From the NCBI RefSeq assembly GCF_004123675.1, contig NZ_CP035421.1, forward strand, positions 60,120 through 124,119: 64,000 nt of DNA. Direction: 5' to 3'. Below the pieces are notes generated by a model. That model searched no databases and was not told the origin of the DNA. It worked only from the letters and a program-made list of their open reading frames with translations. This document shows positions 50,135 through 60,400 of this stretch, piece by piece. Each line of letters starts with the position of its first letter. Positions within the stretch are counted from its first letter, which is position 1. Origin of the DNA: Leisingera sp. NJS204. Lineage in GTDB: Bacteria > Pseudomonadota > Alphaproteobacteria > Rhodobacterales > Rhodobacteraceae. A program made the position numbers and the translations under genes.

Positions 50135-51186
50135 CAGGCCATCTCCGCCGCAATCAGGGAGGCCAGGCCATCAACGACGGCATTCCACGCGGGCCGGTGA
50201 TCCCTGGCCTCGGCCCGGCGGCCAAAGACCTGCAGAATCAAAGCGCCGTCCGCGTCAAACGCCTCAACCGAGACCGCATCGCCGCGCTGGGTGGGTTTGG
50301 TGACGGCCCAGACCTCGGCAATATGGTCCAGCCGCAAATGCAGGTCGAAACCGGGGTCAAGGATGTTCTGCCACGGCCCCATTTCGCGCAGGCTCTTCAC
50401 CGGGCCGCTGTGGATTTCGATGCAACCCATGTTGCCCACGAATATCATCACTTCAACGCCCTGATCGCGCACCATTTGCAGCATGGTGTTCACCGCAGCC
50501 GGCTCCAGCGCGCGGGCCAGCGGCGCCCCGGCAAGGCGATAGGCGCCCAGCCGGTTCATCTTCAGCTTCGAGGTCAGCCGCATGAACTGGTGGGTATCGG
50601 TCATCCCGGCCCATTCCGCACGCAGCGCATCGGCCTTGTCCGGATTGCCCTTGGGCGCCTCCGCCGGTTTGCGCGGCTCCACCGCCAGCGCCTGGCTCTG
50701 GTCCTCCAGTTTCAGGTCTGCCACCAGCCGCGCCCAGGCATCCAGATCCGAGGCGTCGCGCAGATGCACCTTATGCACCGCATCCCCTGCCGCATCGAAG
50801 ATCTGAATGGACCGCTTGATGCCCTTGTCCGTCTCCCGTTCCACCGCAAAGGCGGTGACGAAATGTTTCGGGAACAGCCGCAGGTCAATCGCATCGTTCA
50901 AGATCATCGATGCATGCTGGCCCGAACGGTAATTGCCGTACACCCCGACCTTCTCGATCACGCAGGACCGGTTGCGGGTCAGCGCCATCACCTCGCCCAA
51001 GGCAGCCAGCCGCGGCATGATGCCGTCCGGATCGGCACTGATGCGGGTCACGCCTTGGCCTGCATAGGCCGCCACCAGCTGGCCCTCGGAAATGCTGAAC
51101 TTATCCGCAAAATCACGGTCGCGCAGCGCGGAATGCTCAGCGCGTGCGGCACGGATCGCCGCCGGCGTCATCGGGGTATCAGTCAT
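50134..51186 (-). CDS. hmuS: heme-handling/hemin-degrading factor
   Basis: A 350-residue HmuS/ChuS-type cytoplasmic protein made of two similar halves (about 1-165 and 185-345), each with the R(I/L)SxDPDGIMPRL or FVGNMGCIEIHSGPV type core. It binds heme after import and releases or degrades it. I chose the ATG at 51186, which begins MTDTPMTP and has GAGAGGG five bases upstream. First gene of the minus-strand hmuSTUV operon, divergent from hmuR. Confidence 0.92.
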   Translation of the reverse strand: MTDTPMTPAAIRAARAEHSALRDRDFADKFSISEGQLVAAYAGQGVTRISADPDGIMPRLAALGEVMALTRNRSCVIEKVGVYGNYRSGQHASMILNDAIDLRLFPKHFVTAFAVERETDKGIKRSIQIFDAAGDAVHKVHLRDASDLDAWARLVADLKLEDQSQALAVEPRKPAEAPKGNPDKADALRAEWAGMTDTHQFMRLTSKLKMNRLGAYRLAGAPLARALEPAAVNTMLQMVRDQGVEVMIFVGNMGCIEIHSGPVKSLREMGPWQNILDPGFDLHLRLDHIAEVWAVTKPTQRGDAVSVEAFDADGALILQVFGRRAEARDHRPAWNAVVDGLASLIAAEMA

Positions 51187-51416
51187 GTCAGCCCTCTCAG
51201 CTGGGAGATTGGAAAGGGCTGGCAACGGCGGCAGATAAGGCGCGCAGCAGCTGGCCGCCGCATTTTACGGCGCTTTAATTTATGTTGACTGTTTCTATCA
51301 CCTTTATTAACAGGCTCAAGCGGAATTTGTGAATCCGCAAAATCAAACCAACGACCCCGCCAGCCCCGACGCAAGCATCCGGTTCAACAGAACAGACAGA
51401 TGCGAAGGGACGCGAG
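51187..51416. promoter_or_regulatory. divergent promoter region hmuS / hmuR
   Basis: The 230 bases are AT-rich in the centre (51270-51330). A sigma70-like pair for the hmuR side is TTGACT (51285-51290), a 17-base spacer and TAACAG (51308-51313). Iron control is expected for such loci, but I see no convincing Fur, Irr or RirA box. Confidence 0.4.
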
Positions 51417-53516
51417 ATGGGGAAACACCACAAGAAACGGCATGGCGGGTGGCTCCTGCCAGGCACCGTTTCAGTACTGGGCCTGATGGGTGGCACAACC
51501 AGCCTGACCGCCCAGGACATACTGGAAGACACGGATTTTCTGGGCACGGTGGACCTGGGCCAGGGCAAGCGCGAGGTGCAGACCGGCACCGCGGCGCCGC
51601 TGACCGTGATCAGCCAGGAAGAGATCGACGACCGCCAGGCCGGCACCATCGGCGAGCTGATCGATTCCGTGCCCGGTGTGAACCTGGTGAACGGCAACAC
51701 CCCGCGCGGCGCCGGCATCAACATCCGCGGCTTCGGCGCCACCAGCAGCTTTGGCACCGACCAGAAGGTCCAGGTGATCGTCGACGGCGCCACCACCGGC
51801 TCCGAGGAGCTGTACCGCATCGGCACCCAGCTGTTCACCGACCCCGAGCTGTACAAAGAGGTCTCGGTCCTGCGCGGCACCATCGGCAGTTTTGAATACG
51901 GCTCTGGCGTCATCGGCGGTCTGGTCAAGCTGGACACCAAGGACGCCTCGGATTTCACCGGCAATGAAATCGGCCTGCGCTTGCGCCAGACCCTGCAGGC
52001 CACCAGCAACGGCGAAGGCTTCGCCACCTCCTCGATCGTCGCCTGGCAACCGTTGGAGAACTTCGAGCTGCTGCTGAACTACACCCTGCGCGACACCGCC
52101 GAATACGACAATGGCGACGGCAGTCAGGTGGCCAACACCCAGTCGCGCACGCCGTCTTACCTTATCAAGGGCAAATACAGCTTTGGCGATGCGGGCGAGC
52201 ATTCGATCACCGCCTCGTTGAACGACAGTGTGAACGACGAAAAAGACGTGCCCTACGATGGGTTCGGCACCACCAGCACCAGCTTCGGCAGGGTCGACCG
52301 CCGCATTGATAACCGCGTCGCCGGCATCCGTTATCAATGGAACCCGGCTGGCAATGATCTGGTCAATCTGGACGTGAACCTGACCTATTCGGATCAGGAA
52401 ATCACCCAGTCCTACATCGCTGGCAGCGCCTTTTGCGACGACGGCGGCGTGGTCCGCGCCGATCCGAACTGTGCCCGCAGCGGCCCGGCCGGCAGCCCCT
52501 TCAGCAGCGCCACCCAGGACGCCGATCACCGCTATGAAACAACCAAGCTGACGGTGAAGAACAGCAGCTATTTCACCACCGGCGCCGTGACCCACGACCT
52601 GCGCGCCGGGGTTGAGCTGTCGCGCCGCGAGCGTCTGAATGCCTCCTCCGCCCCCGGTGGCACCGCCAAGCGTTACGCGGTTTTTGCCGTCGATGACATC
52701 TCCATCGGCCGCTGGACCGCCACCCCTGCCCTGCGCTACGAATCCCAGCAGATCGACGCCCATGACGGCTCGCAAAACCACGACGCCTCGGCACTGATGG
52801 GCGGCTTGTCGCTGCGCTATGAATTCGACGCTGGTTTCGCCCTGTTCGGCAGCGCCGCCTATACCGAAAACCTGCCGGTGATCGACGATCTGGACAATGC
52901 CGCCCGCATCGGTGTTTCCGAACGCTCGCACACCTATGAAATCGGCGCCTCATATGCGGCGGCGGATGTGCTGACCGCCAATGACAACCTGGCGGTCAAG
53001 GTGACCTACTACCAAAGCCGGCTGCGCGACATCACATCTTATGTCAGCTCTGTCTCCCTGCCCGCGCCGCCCTTCTTCGCCTTTGTTCCGCTCGACCAGG
53101 TGGACACCAGCGGGTTCGAGATCGAAGCAGGCTATGCGCTCGACTCCGGCTTTTATGCCGACCTCAATGCCAACCTGCCCGACGGCGAAGAAGTCCTGAA
53201 CGGCACCGCCGCGCGCTGGCGCAACCTGGCATCGGACGATTTGCGCCTGACCTTGGGCAAACGCTTCGGCGAGACATTGGATCTCAGCTGGGAACTGGTG
53301 GCAGCAAAATCCGGCTTTGATGCTGCGGGAGCGGCGGCGGCGGGCTACGGCGTCCACAATCTGCGCGCCACCTACAAACCGCAATCCGGCCTGCTGCAAG
53401 GCGCCGAGATCCGTTTCGGAGTTGAGAACGCCTTTGACCGCGCCTACCGGCCCAGCCTCTATTCCCGCGACGCGGCGGGGCGCAATTTCAAGCTGACGCT
53501 GGCCAAAACCTTCTGA
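51417..53516 (+). CDS. hmuR: TonB-dependent heme receptor
   Basis: A 699-residue outer-membrane receptor. Signal segment (about 14-32), a plug domain with EEIDDRQAGTIGELIDSVPGVNLVNG and IRGFGATSSFGTDQKVQVIVDGA, and a 22-strand barrel ending in FKLTLAKTF with the C-terminal Phe needed for barrel assembly. GAAGGG stands before the ATG. Heme specificity is from context (hmuSTUV next door) rather than residues: the FRAP and NPNL motifs of HmuR/HemR receptors are not recognisable; the equivalent stretch reads AAYTENLPVIDDLDN and RIGVSERSHTYEIGASY. It starts a six-gene operon with a small secreted protein and the ExbB-ExbD-ExbD-TonB energisers. Confidence 0.9.
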   Translation: MGKHHKKRHGGWLLPGTVSVLGLMGGTTSLTAQDILEDTDFLGTVDLGQGKREVQTGTAAPLTVISQEEIDDRQAGTIGELIDSVPGVNLVNGNTPRGAGINIRGFGATSSFGTDQKVQVIVDGATTGSEELYRIGTQLFTDPELYKEVSVLRGTIGSFEYGSGVIGGLVKLDTKDASDFTGNEIGLRLRQTLQATSNGEGFATSSIVAWQPLENFELLLNYTLRDTAEYDNGDGSQVANTQSRTPSYLIKGKYSFGDAGEHSITASLNDSVNDEKDVPYDGFGTTSTSFGRVDRRIDNRVAGIRYQWNPAGNDLVNLDVNLTYSDQEITQSYIAGSAFCDDGGVVRADPNCARSGPAGSPFSSATQDADHRYETTKLTVKNSSYFTTGAVTHDLRAGVELSRRERLNASSAPGGTAKRYAVFAVDDISIGRWTATPALRYESQQIDAHDGSQNHDASALMGGLSLRYEFDAGFALFGSAAYTENLPVIDDLDNAARIGVSERSHTYEIGASYAAADVLTANDNLAVKVTYYQSRLRDITSYVSSVSLPAPPFFAFVPLDQVDTSGFEIEAGYALDSGFYADLNANLPDGEEVLNGTAARWRNLASDDLRLTLGKRFGETLDLSWELVAAKSGFDAAGAAAAGYGVHNLRATYKPQSGLLQGAEIRFGVENAFDRAYRPSLYSRDAAGRNFKLTLAKTF

Positions 53517-53542
53517 TCCCGGAAAACTCCAAGAGGTGCGAC

Positions 53543-53971
53543 ATGGCACATGGACGTAAAGCCCTGAAATCCCTGTTTCTGACTGCCGCGCTGGCAGCAA
53601 CCGGCGCGGCGGCAGAAGATACCGCCGAACCGGGTATTTCCATCGAACTCAGCGCGGCAGAAGCGGCGGATGGTGCCTGCAAACTGTCCTTTGTGGTGCA
53701 GAACTCCCATGCCAAGGACGTCGAACAGGCGGTTTATGAAACCGTCCTGTTCGGCGCCCAGGGCCAGGTCGCGCGGCTCACTCTTCTCGATTTCCAGGAT
53801 CTTCCTGCCGGGCGCCTGCGCGTGCGGCAGTTCCAGTTCCCGCACGCCTGCGCGGACATCAGCCGGGTCCTCATCAACGGCGCCGCCACCTGCACCGGCG
53901 GCGGCCTGCCCGACGGCGCCTGCAGCCGCGGACTGCGCCTCAGCTCCAAAGTGATGGAGCTGGCAGGATGA
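53543..53971 (+). CDS. small secreted protein of the heme locus, function unknown
   Basis: A 142-residue protein with a signal peptide (about 1-24, cleavage near GAAAE). The mature part is beta-rich with four Cys residues (DGACKL, HACADI, ATCTGGG, GACSRG), so probably two disulfides in the periplasm. I do not recognise a named family. It lies between hmuR and exbB, 26 bases after the receptor gene and overlapping exbB by 4 bases, so it belongs to the heme uptake operon; a periplasmic helper of the receptor or TonB is a guess. Confidence 0.8.
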   Translation: MAHGRKALKSLFLTAALAATGAAAEDTAEPGISIELSAAEAADGACKLSFVVQNSHAKDVEQAVYETVLFGAQGQVARLTLLDFQDLPAGRLRVRQFQFPHACADISRVLINGAATCTGGGLPDGACSRGLRLSSKVMELAG

Positions 53972-54639
53972 ACACAGTGCAAAACACCCTGAACAAGGTG
54001 CTGGATCTGGGCGGCCCGGTTGTGCTGCTGCTGCTGGCGGTCTCGGTGCTGACCAGCGCGCTGGTGCTCTACAAGATCTGGCAGTACCGCGCCGCACGGG
54101 TCGGCCAGCACCGCGCCCTTGCCGCGGCGGTCGCAGCCTGGGACCGGGGCGAGGCTGAGGCGGCCCGGCGCAGCCTCAGCCACAGCAAATCCTATCTGGT
54201 TCCGGTGATGCGGCTGGCGCTGGACGGCACCCCGGACCACATGCAGGCCGACCGCGCCGACGCCGAGGCCGAGGAACGTTTCTCCCATCTGGAACGCGGC
54301 CTTGGCACGCTGGACATGGTGGCCCAGCTGGCGCCGCTGCTAGGGCTGTTCGGCACCGTCATCGGCATGATCGAGGCGTTCCGGAAACTGCAATCCGCCG
54401 GCGCCTCGGTGGATCCCTCGCTGCTGGCTGGCGGTATCTGGGTGGCGCTGCTGACCACCGCTGCGGGGCTGGCGGTGGCGATGCCGGTGTCGCTGGTGCT
54501 CAGCTGGCTGACCGCCCGGATGCAGCGCGAACGGGTCTTTGCCAACCGCGCCCTGCGCACCGTCTTCGCCCCGTCCTCCCCGGTACAGTCCTCCCCTGCC
54601 CCGGCAAATGCGCCCCTGCAGGTGGCCCATGGCGGTTAA
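53968..54639 (+). CDS. exbB: ExbB/TolQ-type proton channel protein
   Basis: A 223-residue MotA/TolQ/ExbB family protein with three membrane helices (about 13-32, 120-140 and 153-178). ERGLGTLDMVAQLAPLLGLFGTVIGMIEAF is the family core, and GGIWVALLTTAAGLAVAMPVSLVLSWL the third helix. With ExbD and TonB it uses the proton gradient to energise HmuR. Overlaps the genes on both sides, indicating coupled translation. Confidence 0.93.
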   Translation: MNTVQNTLNKVLDLGGPVVLLLLAVSVLTSALVLYKIWQYRAARVGQHRALAAAVAAWDRGEAEAARRSLSHSKSYLVPVMRLALDGTPDHMQADRADAEAEERFSHLERGLGTLDMVAQLAPLLGLFGTVIGMIEAFRKLQSAGASVDPSLLAGGIWVALLTTAAGLAVAMPVSLVLSWLTARMQRERVFANRALRTVFAPSSPVQSSPAPANAPLQVAHGG

Positions 54640-55009
54640 ACTGCAGGGCATAAAGCGCAGGCGCCTGTCGATGACCTCACTGATCGACGTGATCTTCCTG
54701 CTTCTGTTGTTCTTCATGCTCACCTCCACCTTCTCGAAATTCGGCGAGGTGGAACTGATGGCCGCAGGCCAGGGCGCCACCGGCAGTGACAAGCAGATGC
54801 TGTTTGTGGCGCTCGGCGCGCAAAGCCTGACCCTGAACGGCCAGCCCGCCGACCTGGAACGGATTGCCGGCCTGATCCGGCTGCAGCCGCAGACCGGCGG
54901 CCATCTGGTGCTGATCAGCCCCGGCGCGGACGCCTCCTCCCAACGGCTGGTGGACCTGCTGTCCGAATTGCGCAGCGTTAAAGGCCTGCAAACCCTGGTG
55001 CTCGGCTGA
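54629..55009 (+). CDS. exbD: ExbD-family protein, first copy
   Basis: A 126-residue ExbD/TolR protein: short cytoplasmic start, one helix (about 15-36) carrying the channel Asp in MTSLIDVIFLLLLFFML, and a periplasmic domain. It starts 11 bases inside exbB and ends on the start of the second ExbD gene (TGATG). Confidence 0.9.
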   Translation: MAVKLQGIKRRRLSMTSLIDVIFLLLLFFMLTSTFSKFGEVELMAAGQGATGSDKQMLFVALGAQSLTLNGQPADLERIAGLIRLQPQTGGHLVLISPGADASSQRLVDLLSELRSVKGLQTLVLG

Positions 55010-55398
55010 TGCGTCTCAAACCGCCCTCCGCCGCACAGAAGGAGCCAACAATCGCGCTGATCAACATCGTGTTCCTGATGCTTATCTTCTTCATGATTGC
55101 AGGCACCCTGGCGGTGCCGCTCGACACGGATCTGACCCTGATCGAGGCGAAGGACCTGGAGGGCCGCGAACCGCCCGATGCGCTGGTAGCCCATGCCGAC
55201 GGCCGCCTGACCCTGCGCGGCAAGGTGCTGCCGGACGCCGCCGCCTATGTCGCAGCGCTGAACGATGAAGACCGCGCCGCGGTGCGCATCGTGCCCGACC
55301 GCAATCTGCCCGCGCGGGACCTGGTGAAACTGGGCAATACCCTGCGCGGCGCCGGCGCCAAACGGGTGCTGATCGTCACCGAAAGAGCGCTGCAATGA
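55009..55398 (+). CDS. exbD: ExbD-family protein, second copy
   Basis: A 129-residue ExbD/TolR-like protein. The helix region reads TIALINIVFLMLIFFMIAG: the channel Asp of the motif (LIDVxF) is replaced by Asn (LINIVF), so this copy probably cannot carry protons itself and may act as a structural partner of the first. A periplasmic domain with RIVPDRNLPARDLVKLGNTLRGAG follows. It overlaps tonB by 4 bases. Confidence 0.88.
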   Translation: MRLKPPSAAQKEPTIALINIVFLMLIFFMIAGTLAVPLDTDLTLIEAKDLEGREPPDALVAHADGRLTLRGKVLPDAAAYVAALNDEDRAAVRIVPDRNLPARDLVKLGNTLRGAGAKRVLIVTERALQ

Positions 55399-56210
55399 AG
55401 GTGCCCCGCTCCCGGCTGGCAGGTGCAGCAGCCCTGTTTCTCGCCGCCGCCGCCCATGCCGGCACAGCCTTTCTGACGGACACCGGACAGGCCGAACAGG
55501 CAGGCGGCCAAACCGGCCTGGCGGCTGCAGGCGCTGCCTTTGCCGACCTGGCCCAGGGCACCGATGCGCCGGTTAAGGCCGAAGACGTTCTTGAGGCGGA
55601 GCATCCAATGCAGGACGCCCCGCGCAAACCCGCCCCAGAAACGCAACAGCCGGTTGCCCCCACAGCAGAAAAACCCGCGGCAGTGCCAAACACCGAACCG
55701 GCCCTGCCATCCCGTCAGGCGCAGCCCGTGAAGCAGACACCAGCCGGACAGCCTGCCAAACCCCCAGCACAGCAACCGCTGCCCGAGGCCAAGCCGGACC
55801 CCGCCCCGCAACCCCAGCCGAAACCCCGCAAGGCCGTCCCGCGCGGCAACAGCGATCAGAACGCGGCACAGGGCACCGCCGCAGGGCGTGCGGCCAAACC
55901 TGCAGGGCAGGCAACCCAAAGCCCCGGCACCGCCAAGCAGCAGGGCAACGCCGCGGCAGACAATTACCGCGGCCAGGTGCTGCGGCGGGTGATGCGGGCC
56001 AAGCGGCAGCGGGTCAGCATCCGCGGCGCCGCGCTGGTGCGGTTCTCGATTGCCGCCGATGGCAGCCTGCGCACCGCCGGCATCGCCAAAAGCTCAGGCT
56101 CCGCCAAGCTCGACAGCATCGCGCTGGCCCAGGTCCGCCGCGCCGCCCCCTTCCCGGCCCCGCCTGCAGGGGCCGGAACCACCTACACCGTCCGGATCAA
56201 GAGCAAGTGA
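55395..56210 (+). CDS. tonB: TonB-family energy transducer
   Basis: A 271-residue TonB protein: N-terminal anchor (about 8-26), a long Pro/Ala/Gln/Lys-rich periplasmic spacer (about 70-185) and the C-terminal TonB domain (about 190-271; YRGQVLRRVMRAKRQ, GAALVRFSIAADGSL, GSAKLDSIALAQVRRAAPFPAPP). It contacts the receptor's TonB box and transmits energy. It converges with a LysR gene with a 14-base overlap. Confidence 0.92.
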   Translation: MKVPRSRLAGAAALFLAAAAHAGTAFLTDTGQAEQAGGQTGLAAAGAAFADLAQGTDAPVKAEDVLEAEHPMQDAPRKPAPETQQPVAPTAEKPAAVPNTEPALPSRQAQPVKQTPAGQPAKPPAQQPLPEAKPDPAPQPQPKPRKAVPRGNSDQNAAQGTAAGRAAKPAGQATQSPGTAKQQGNAAADNYRGQVLRRVMRAKRQRVSIRGAALVRFSIAADGSLRTAGIAKSSGSAKLDSIALAQVRRAAPFPAPPAGAGTTYTVRIKSK

Positions 56211-57102
56211 AACCGCCGTCGCCCGCCAGCGCGGTTCTGCAGATCCGGGTAACAAAATCCTGCACCGTTTGGATCCGCGCCAGGCCGCTGGTATCGGGAT
56301 GCATCAGCAGCCACAGATCCGCGGTGGTTTGCAATTGCCCCGGCAGCAGCTCCACCAGATCCGGATGCGACCGGCCCAGGTATTTCGGAAACGGCGCAAT
56401 CCCCAGCCCGCTTTTCACCGCCTCCATCTGGGCAAAGATACTGTCCGTGGTCAGCGCCACATTGCACCCGGTTGAGACCGCAGCGAACTCCTGGTTTTGC
56501 ACCGTCTGCGCCAGATCCCCCGAGGCAGCAATGACGTTGTGCCCCTCCAGATCCGCCGCCGTTTCAAAATCCCCAAGCGCGTCCAGATACAGATCCGAGG
56601 CATAGATCCCGAACCCCACCGCCCCCAGCTTGCGGCCCACCAGCCGCTCCTGGCTGGGGGTGCCGATGCGCACGGCGATATCAGCCTCGCGGTTCAACAG
56701 GTTCACCTTGCCGGTCGATAACAGCAGCTTGACCCGCAGCTCGGGATGCAAATTGTGCAGCTCGCGCAGCTGCGGCGCCAGCAGGGTCTGGCCCAGCCCG
56801 CTGGGGGCAGCCACGGTGACCGTGCCCGCCAGCCGGCCGTCGCTGCCGCAAACCGCCTCGCTGATCAATTGCGCCTGATGCTCTATCTGCTCGGCCCGGG
56901 CCAGGATCCGGCTGCCGCAGCTGGTCAGCTGCACGCCTGATATGCTGCGGTCGAACAAGGTGGCCGACAGCGCCGTCTCCAGCTCCCGCAGCTTGCGCCC
57001 GACGGTGGCCGGGCTTTCCGCCAGCTGCCCCGCCGCACCCGCAATACTGCCCGCACGCGCAACCGCCAGAAAGAACCGGAACAGATCCCAGTTCTGGTTC
57101 AT
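56197..57102 (-). CDS. LysR-family transcriptional regulator
   Basis: A 301-residue LysR protein: winged helix-turn-helix at about 5-62 (FFLAVARAGSIAGAAGQLAESPATVGRKLRELE) and an effector domain with PSGLGQTLLAPQL and ADIAVRIGTP. I chose the ATG at 57102 (MNQNWDLF), the usual family start. It diverges from the CHRD/RTX gene, so it is a candidate regulator of it, though the 314-base gap is long. Confidence 0.88.
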   Translation of the reverse strand: MNQNWDLFRFFLAVARAGSIAGAAGQLAESPATVGRKLRELETALSATLFDRSISGVQLTSCGSRILARAEQIEHQAQLISEAVCGSDGRLAGTVTVAAPSGLGQTLLAPQLRELHNLHPELRVKLLLSTGKVNLLNREADIAVRIGTPSQERLVGRKLGAVGFGIYASDLYLDALGDFETAADLEGHNVIAASGDLAQTVQNQEFAAVSTGCNVALTTDSIFAQMEAVKSGLGIAPFPKYLGRSHPDLVELLPGQLQTTADLWLLMHPDTSGLARIQTVQDFVTRICRTALAGDGGFTCS

Positions 57103-57416
57103 CACGGGGGCGGGCCTGGGGCCGGAAACGGTTCGCATCACGCCGGAAATCTCATGTGGCAATATCAATACAGCGGCAAAGCGTGCCTATCCTCAGCTAC
57201 TGCCAGCCCCGTTGTAACACCACTCAAATTTACTTGTGCCGCTGTGAACCTGAAATAATTCATCTTTATTTCAGCATCTTACGCGAAGATTTCCCCTTTC
57301 TTCAAAATGACGCGCAGCGCTTCAAATCTGATGCGTTGCGTTTCTTCCGCCCCCTCACAGCTTCAGTTTCACCCGCGCGCAAACGGAGCTGCGCCGGAGT
57401 AACTGGAGGAACGACT
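57103..57416. other. divergent gap LysR / CHRD-RTX gene
   Basis: The gap has no coding frame that I trust. Its AT-rich middle holds a perfect 9-bp dyad (listed separately). GGAGG occurs just before the RTX start codon. Confidence 0.4.
57250..57274. promoter_or_regulatory. inverted repeat upstream of the CHRD-RTX gene
   Basis: CTGAAATAA-N7-TTATTTCAG is a perfect 9-bp inverted repeat centred about 155 bases before the start codon. It could be an operator for the divergent LysR protein or another dimeric regulator; a terminator is less likely because the stem is AT-rich. Confidence 0.4.
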
Positions 57417-60400
57417 ATGACTGAACAAAACAACATGGGCCCGATCGCCGGGACAGAAGGCCCGGACCCTCTTACCGGGACAAATGCCAGCGAAACCCTG
57501 CTGGGGCTGGGCGGCGACGACACCCTGACCGGCGGCTTGGGGGATGACACGCTGGACGGCGGCGCAGGATCGGATACCGCGGATTTCCGCGACATCGACG
57601 TGCCGGCCGAGGCCGCTCTGCGGACCGGCACCGCCACCCGCGAGACCGGTTTTGCGGTGGTAGTGGAGGACCAGCCGCTGGCATCGCTGACCACAGACCA
57701 GTCCCCGGCGGATCTTGCGGATCAGGCTGCGGGCGGCAATCTTTACTACAACATTCACACCAATGACTTCCCCGGCGGTGAAATCCGCGGCCAGCTGCTG
57801 GTTGAAAGCGATATCACCGATGGCGGCATCCGCACGCTGACCCTGGTTGCTGATCTGGACGCCGCACAGGAGCCGGACGGTGCCAGCGACTCCCAGGCCA
57901 CCGGCCAGGGCCGGGTGGTGATCGTGATTGATGGCAGCAGCATCACCTACAGCTCGGACCTGTCGGTGACCGGTCTGGCCACGTCAGACCTGCTGCCGGT
58001 GGCAGGCGTCAGCGCCATCCACCTGCACAACGCCCCAGCCGGGCAGAACGGCCCGGTGATCACCGATATCGTGCAGGACGCGGGCGGCGATGTGAACGGG
58101 CTGAACGCCGGCTTTGATGACGGCAATGTCTTTGATGAGGCGGTTGAGACCGACACGCTGATCAGCATCGAAAATCTGGAAGGCTCCGATGACGGCGATG
58201 ATCTGCGCGGCGATAACGGCGCCAATCTGCTGAACGGCAATGGCGGCGATGACATCCTGCGCGGACGCCGCGGCAACGATGAGCTGAACGGAGGCGACGG
58301 CAACGACGACCTGCGCGGCAACCGCGGCGCCGACACGCTGGATGGCGGGTCAGGCGATGACGTTCTGCGCGGCGGACGCGGCAGCGACCAGCTGAACGGC
58401 GGTGCTGGCAATGACGAACTGCGCGGCGGCGGCGGCAACGACATCCTCAGCGGCGGCGGCGGCGTGGACATCATCGACGGCGGCAATGGCATCGACACCA
58501 ACTCTTTTGCCAACATCAACCAGGGCGCCGCAGATCCGTCGGTTGCCGGCGTGACCGTGGTGCTGAATGCCGACGGCTCGGGCACTGCGTCCTATAATGG
58601 CGGCGGCGGCAACGGCCCGCTGATCGAAGAAGAGTTCACCGGCATCGAAAACATCACCGGCTCTTCCAACAACGATGATATCCGCGCCTTGGGCGCCGCC
58701 CCCAACGCCATTGACGGCGGCGATGGCGACGACTTTATCGCAGGCGGCGGCGGCGTGGACGTCCTGACTGGCGGCGAAGGCACCGACACCAACAGCTTCG
58801 TCAATATCGGGGCCGAGGTGGTCGCGGATCTTGGCTCTGGCAGCGCGTCGTATCAGCCGAATGAAACCACCACCGTGTTCGAAAACTTCAGCGGCTTTGA
58901 AAACCTCGACGGCTCGGACAATGACGACCAGCTGTTCGGCGGCGGCGGTGCCAACACGCTGACCGGCAATGATGGCAACGACCTGCTGGTGGGCCGCGGC
59001 GGCAATGACGTGCTGGAAGGCGGCGATGGCAACGACATCCTGCGCGGCGGCGGCGGTGCAGATGTGACCGACGGCGGCGCGGGCATCGACACCGCAGATT
59101 TCCAGGACATCGGTGCAGCTGTGATTGCCGACCTGAATTCCGGCGCCGCAGTCTATCAGGGTCCGAACGGTGCGGTTGTGGATACGCTGCTGAACATTGA
59201 AAACCTGACCGGCTCGGCAAACAACGACGTGCTGAACGGCGATGCCGGGGATAACCTGCTGGCCGGGGGTGGCGGCGGCGATACCATCAATGGCGGCGGC
59301 GGCAATGACGTGATCCGCGGCGATGCCATCGGCGACGGCGAGGCGATCACCGTCACCGTGACCAACACGCTGGGCGAAGGCGGCACTTTCCTGACCCCGG
59401 TCTGGTTCGGCTTTCACGACGGCGAAAACTTTGACCTCTGGACCGATGGCGCGGCCGCCAGCGGCGGGCTGGAGCGCATTGCCGAAGACGGCAGCGTCGA
59501 AGGCATCGCAGCCGAGTTCAACCAGCAGGTCGCAGGTGGCGGCGTTGATGCCACCATCATCGGCGGCAACGGTGCGCCGGGGCCGATCGACCCGGGCGAA
59601 AGCGCCAGCTTCACCCTCAATGTGAACGCCGATCAGGTCGGCCAGGGCTTCTTTACCTGGGCCACCATGGTGATCCCCTCCAACGATGCTTTCCTGGCCT
59701 CGCCCGACGATGCGCTGCAGGATTTCATCTTTGACGCCGACGGCAATTTTGCCGGGCCGCTGGTGATCGAACGTTTCGGCACCGATGTGCTGGATGCCGG
59801 CACCGAGGTGAACACCGAAGAAGGGGCTGCCTTCCTGAACCAGACCGCCCGCGATCAGGGCACCGCCGAGAACGGCGTGGTCCGCCAGCACGAGGGCTTC
59901 AACGGCTCCGAAGCCAATCCGGACGGCACCCCGGTCAACATCCTGGGCGGCACCACCGCCGCAGGCACCAGTGTTGATCCGGCCGAGGGCGACTTTACCC
60001 GCAACGGCGGCGAGGAGCAGCTCTTGCGCATCGTGGTCGACCTGGCCGAAGGCGGCGCGGATGTGCTGTCCGGCGGTGCCGGCAGCGACTATATCGACGG
60101 CGGCCGGGGCAACGACTTGCTGCGCGGCCAGCGCGGCGCGGATACCTTGGATGGCGGCGATGGCGCGGATGTGCTGTTTGGCGGCCGCGGGCGCGACCTG
60201 GCCGACGGCGGTGCAGGCAGTGACCGTATCGCAGGCGGGCGCGGCCGCGACACGCTGGACGGCGGCGCGGGCAATGACCGCATCGACGGCGGACGCGGCG
60301 CTGACGTGCTGACCGGCGGCGCCGGCAATGACCTGCTGACAGGCGGGCGCGGCGCCGATGCCTTTGTCTTCAACGAGGGCTTCGGCAATGACGTGATCAC

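Noticed and set aside
58350..59891. 513-codon open frame on the minus strand
   Set aside because: Antisense of the RTX repeats; Ala/Val-rich and repetitive only because the repeats are.
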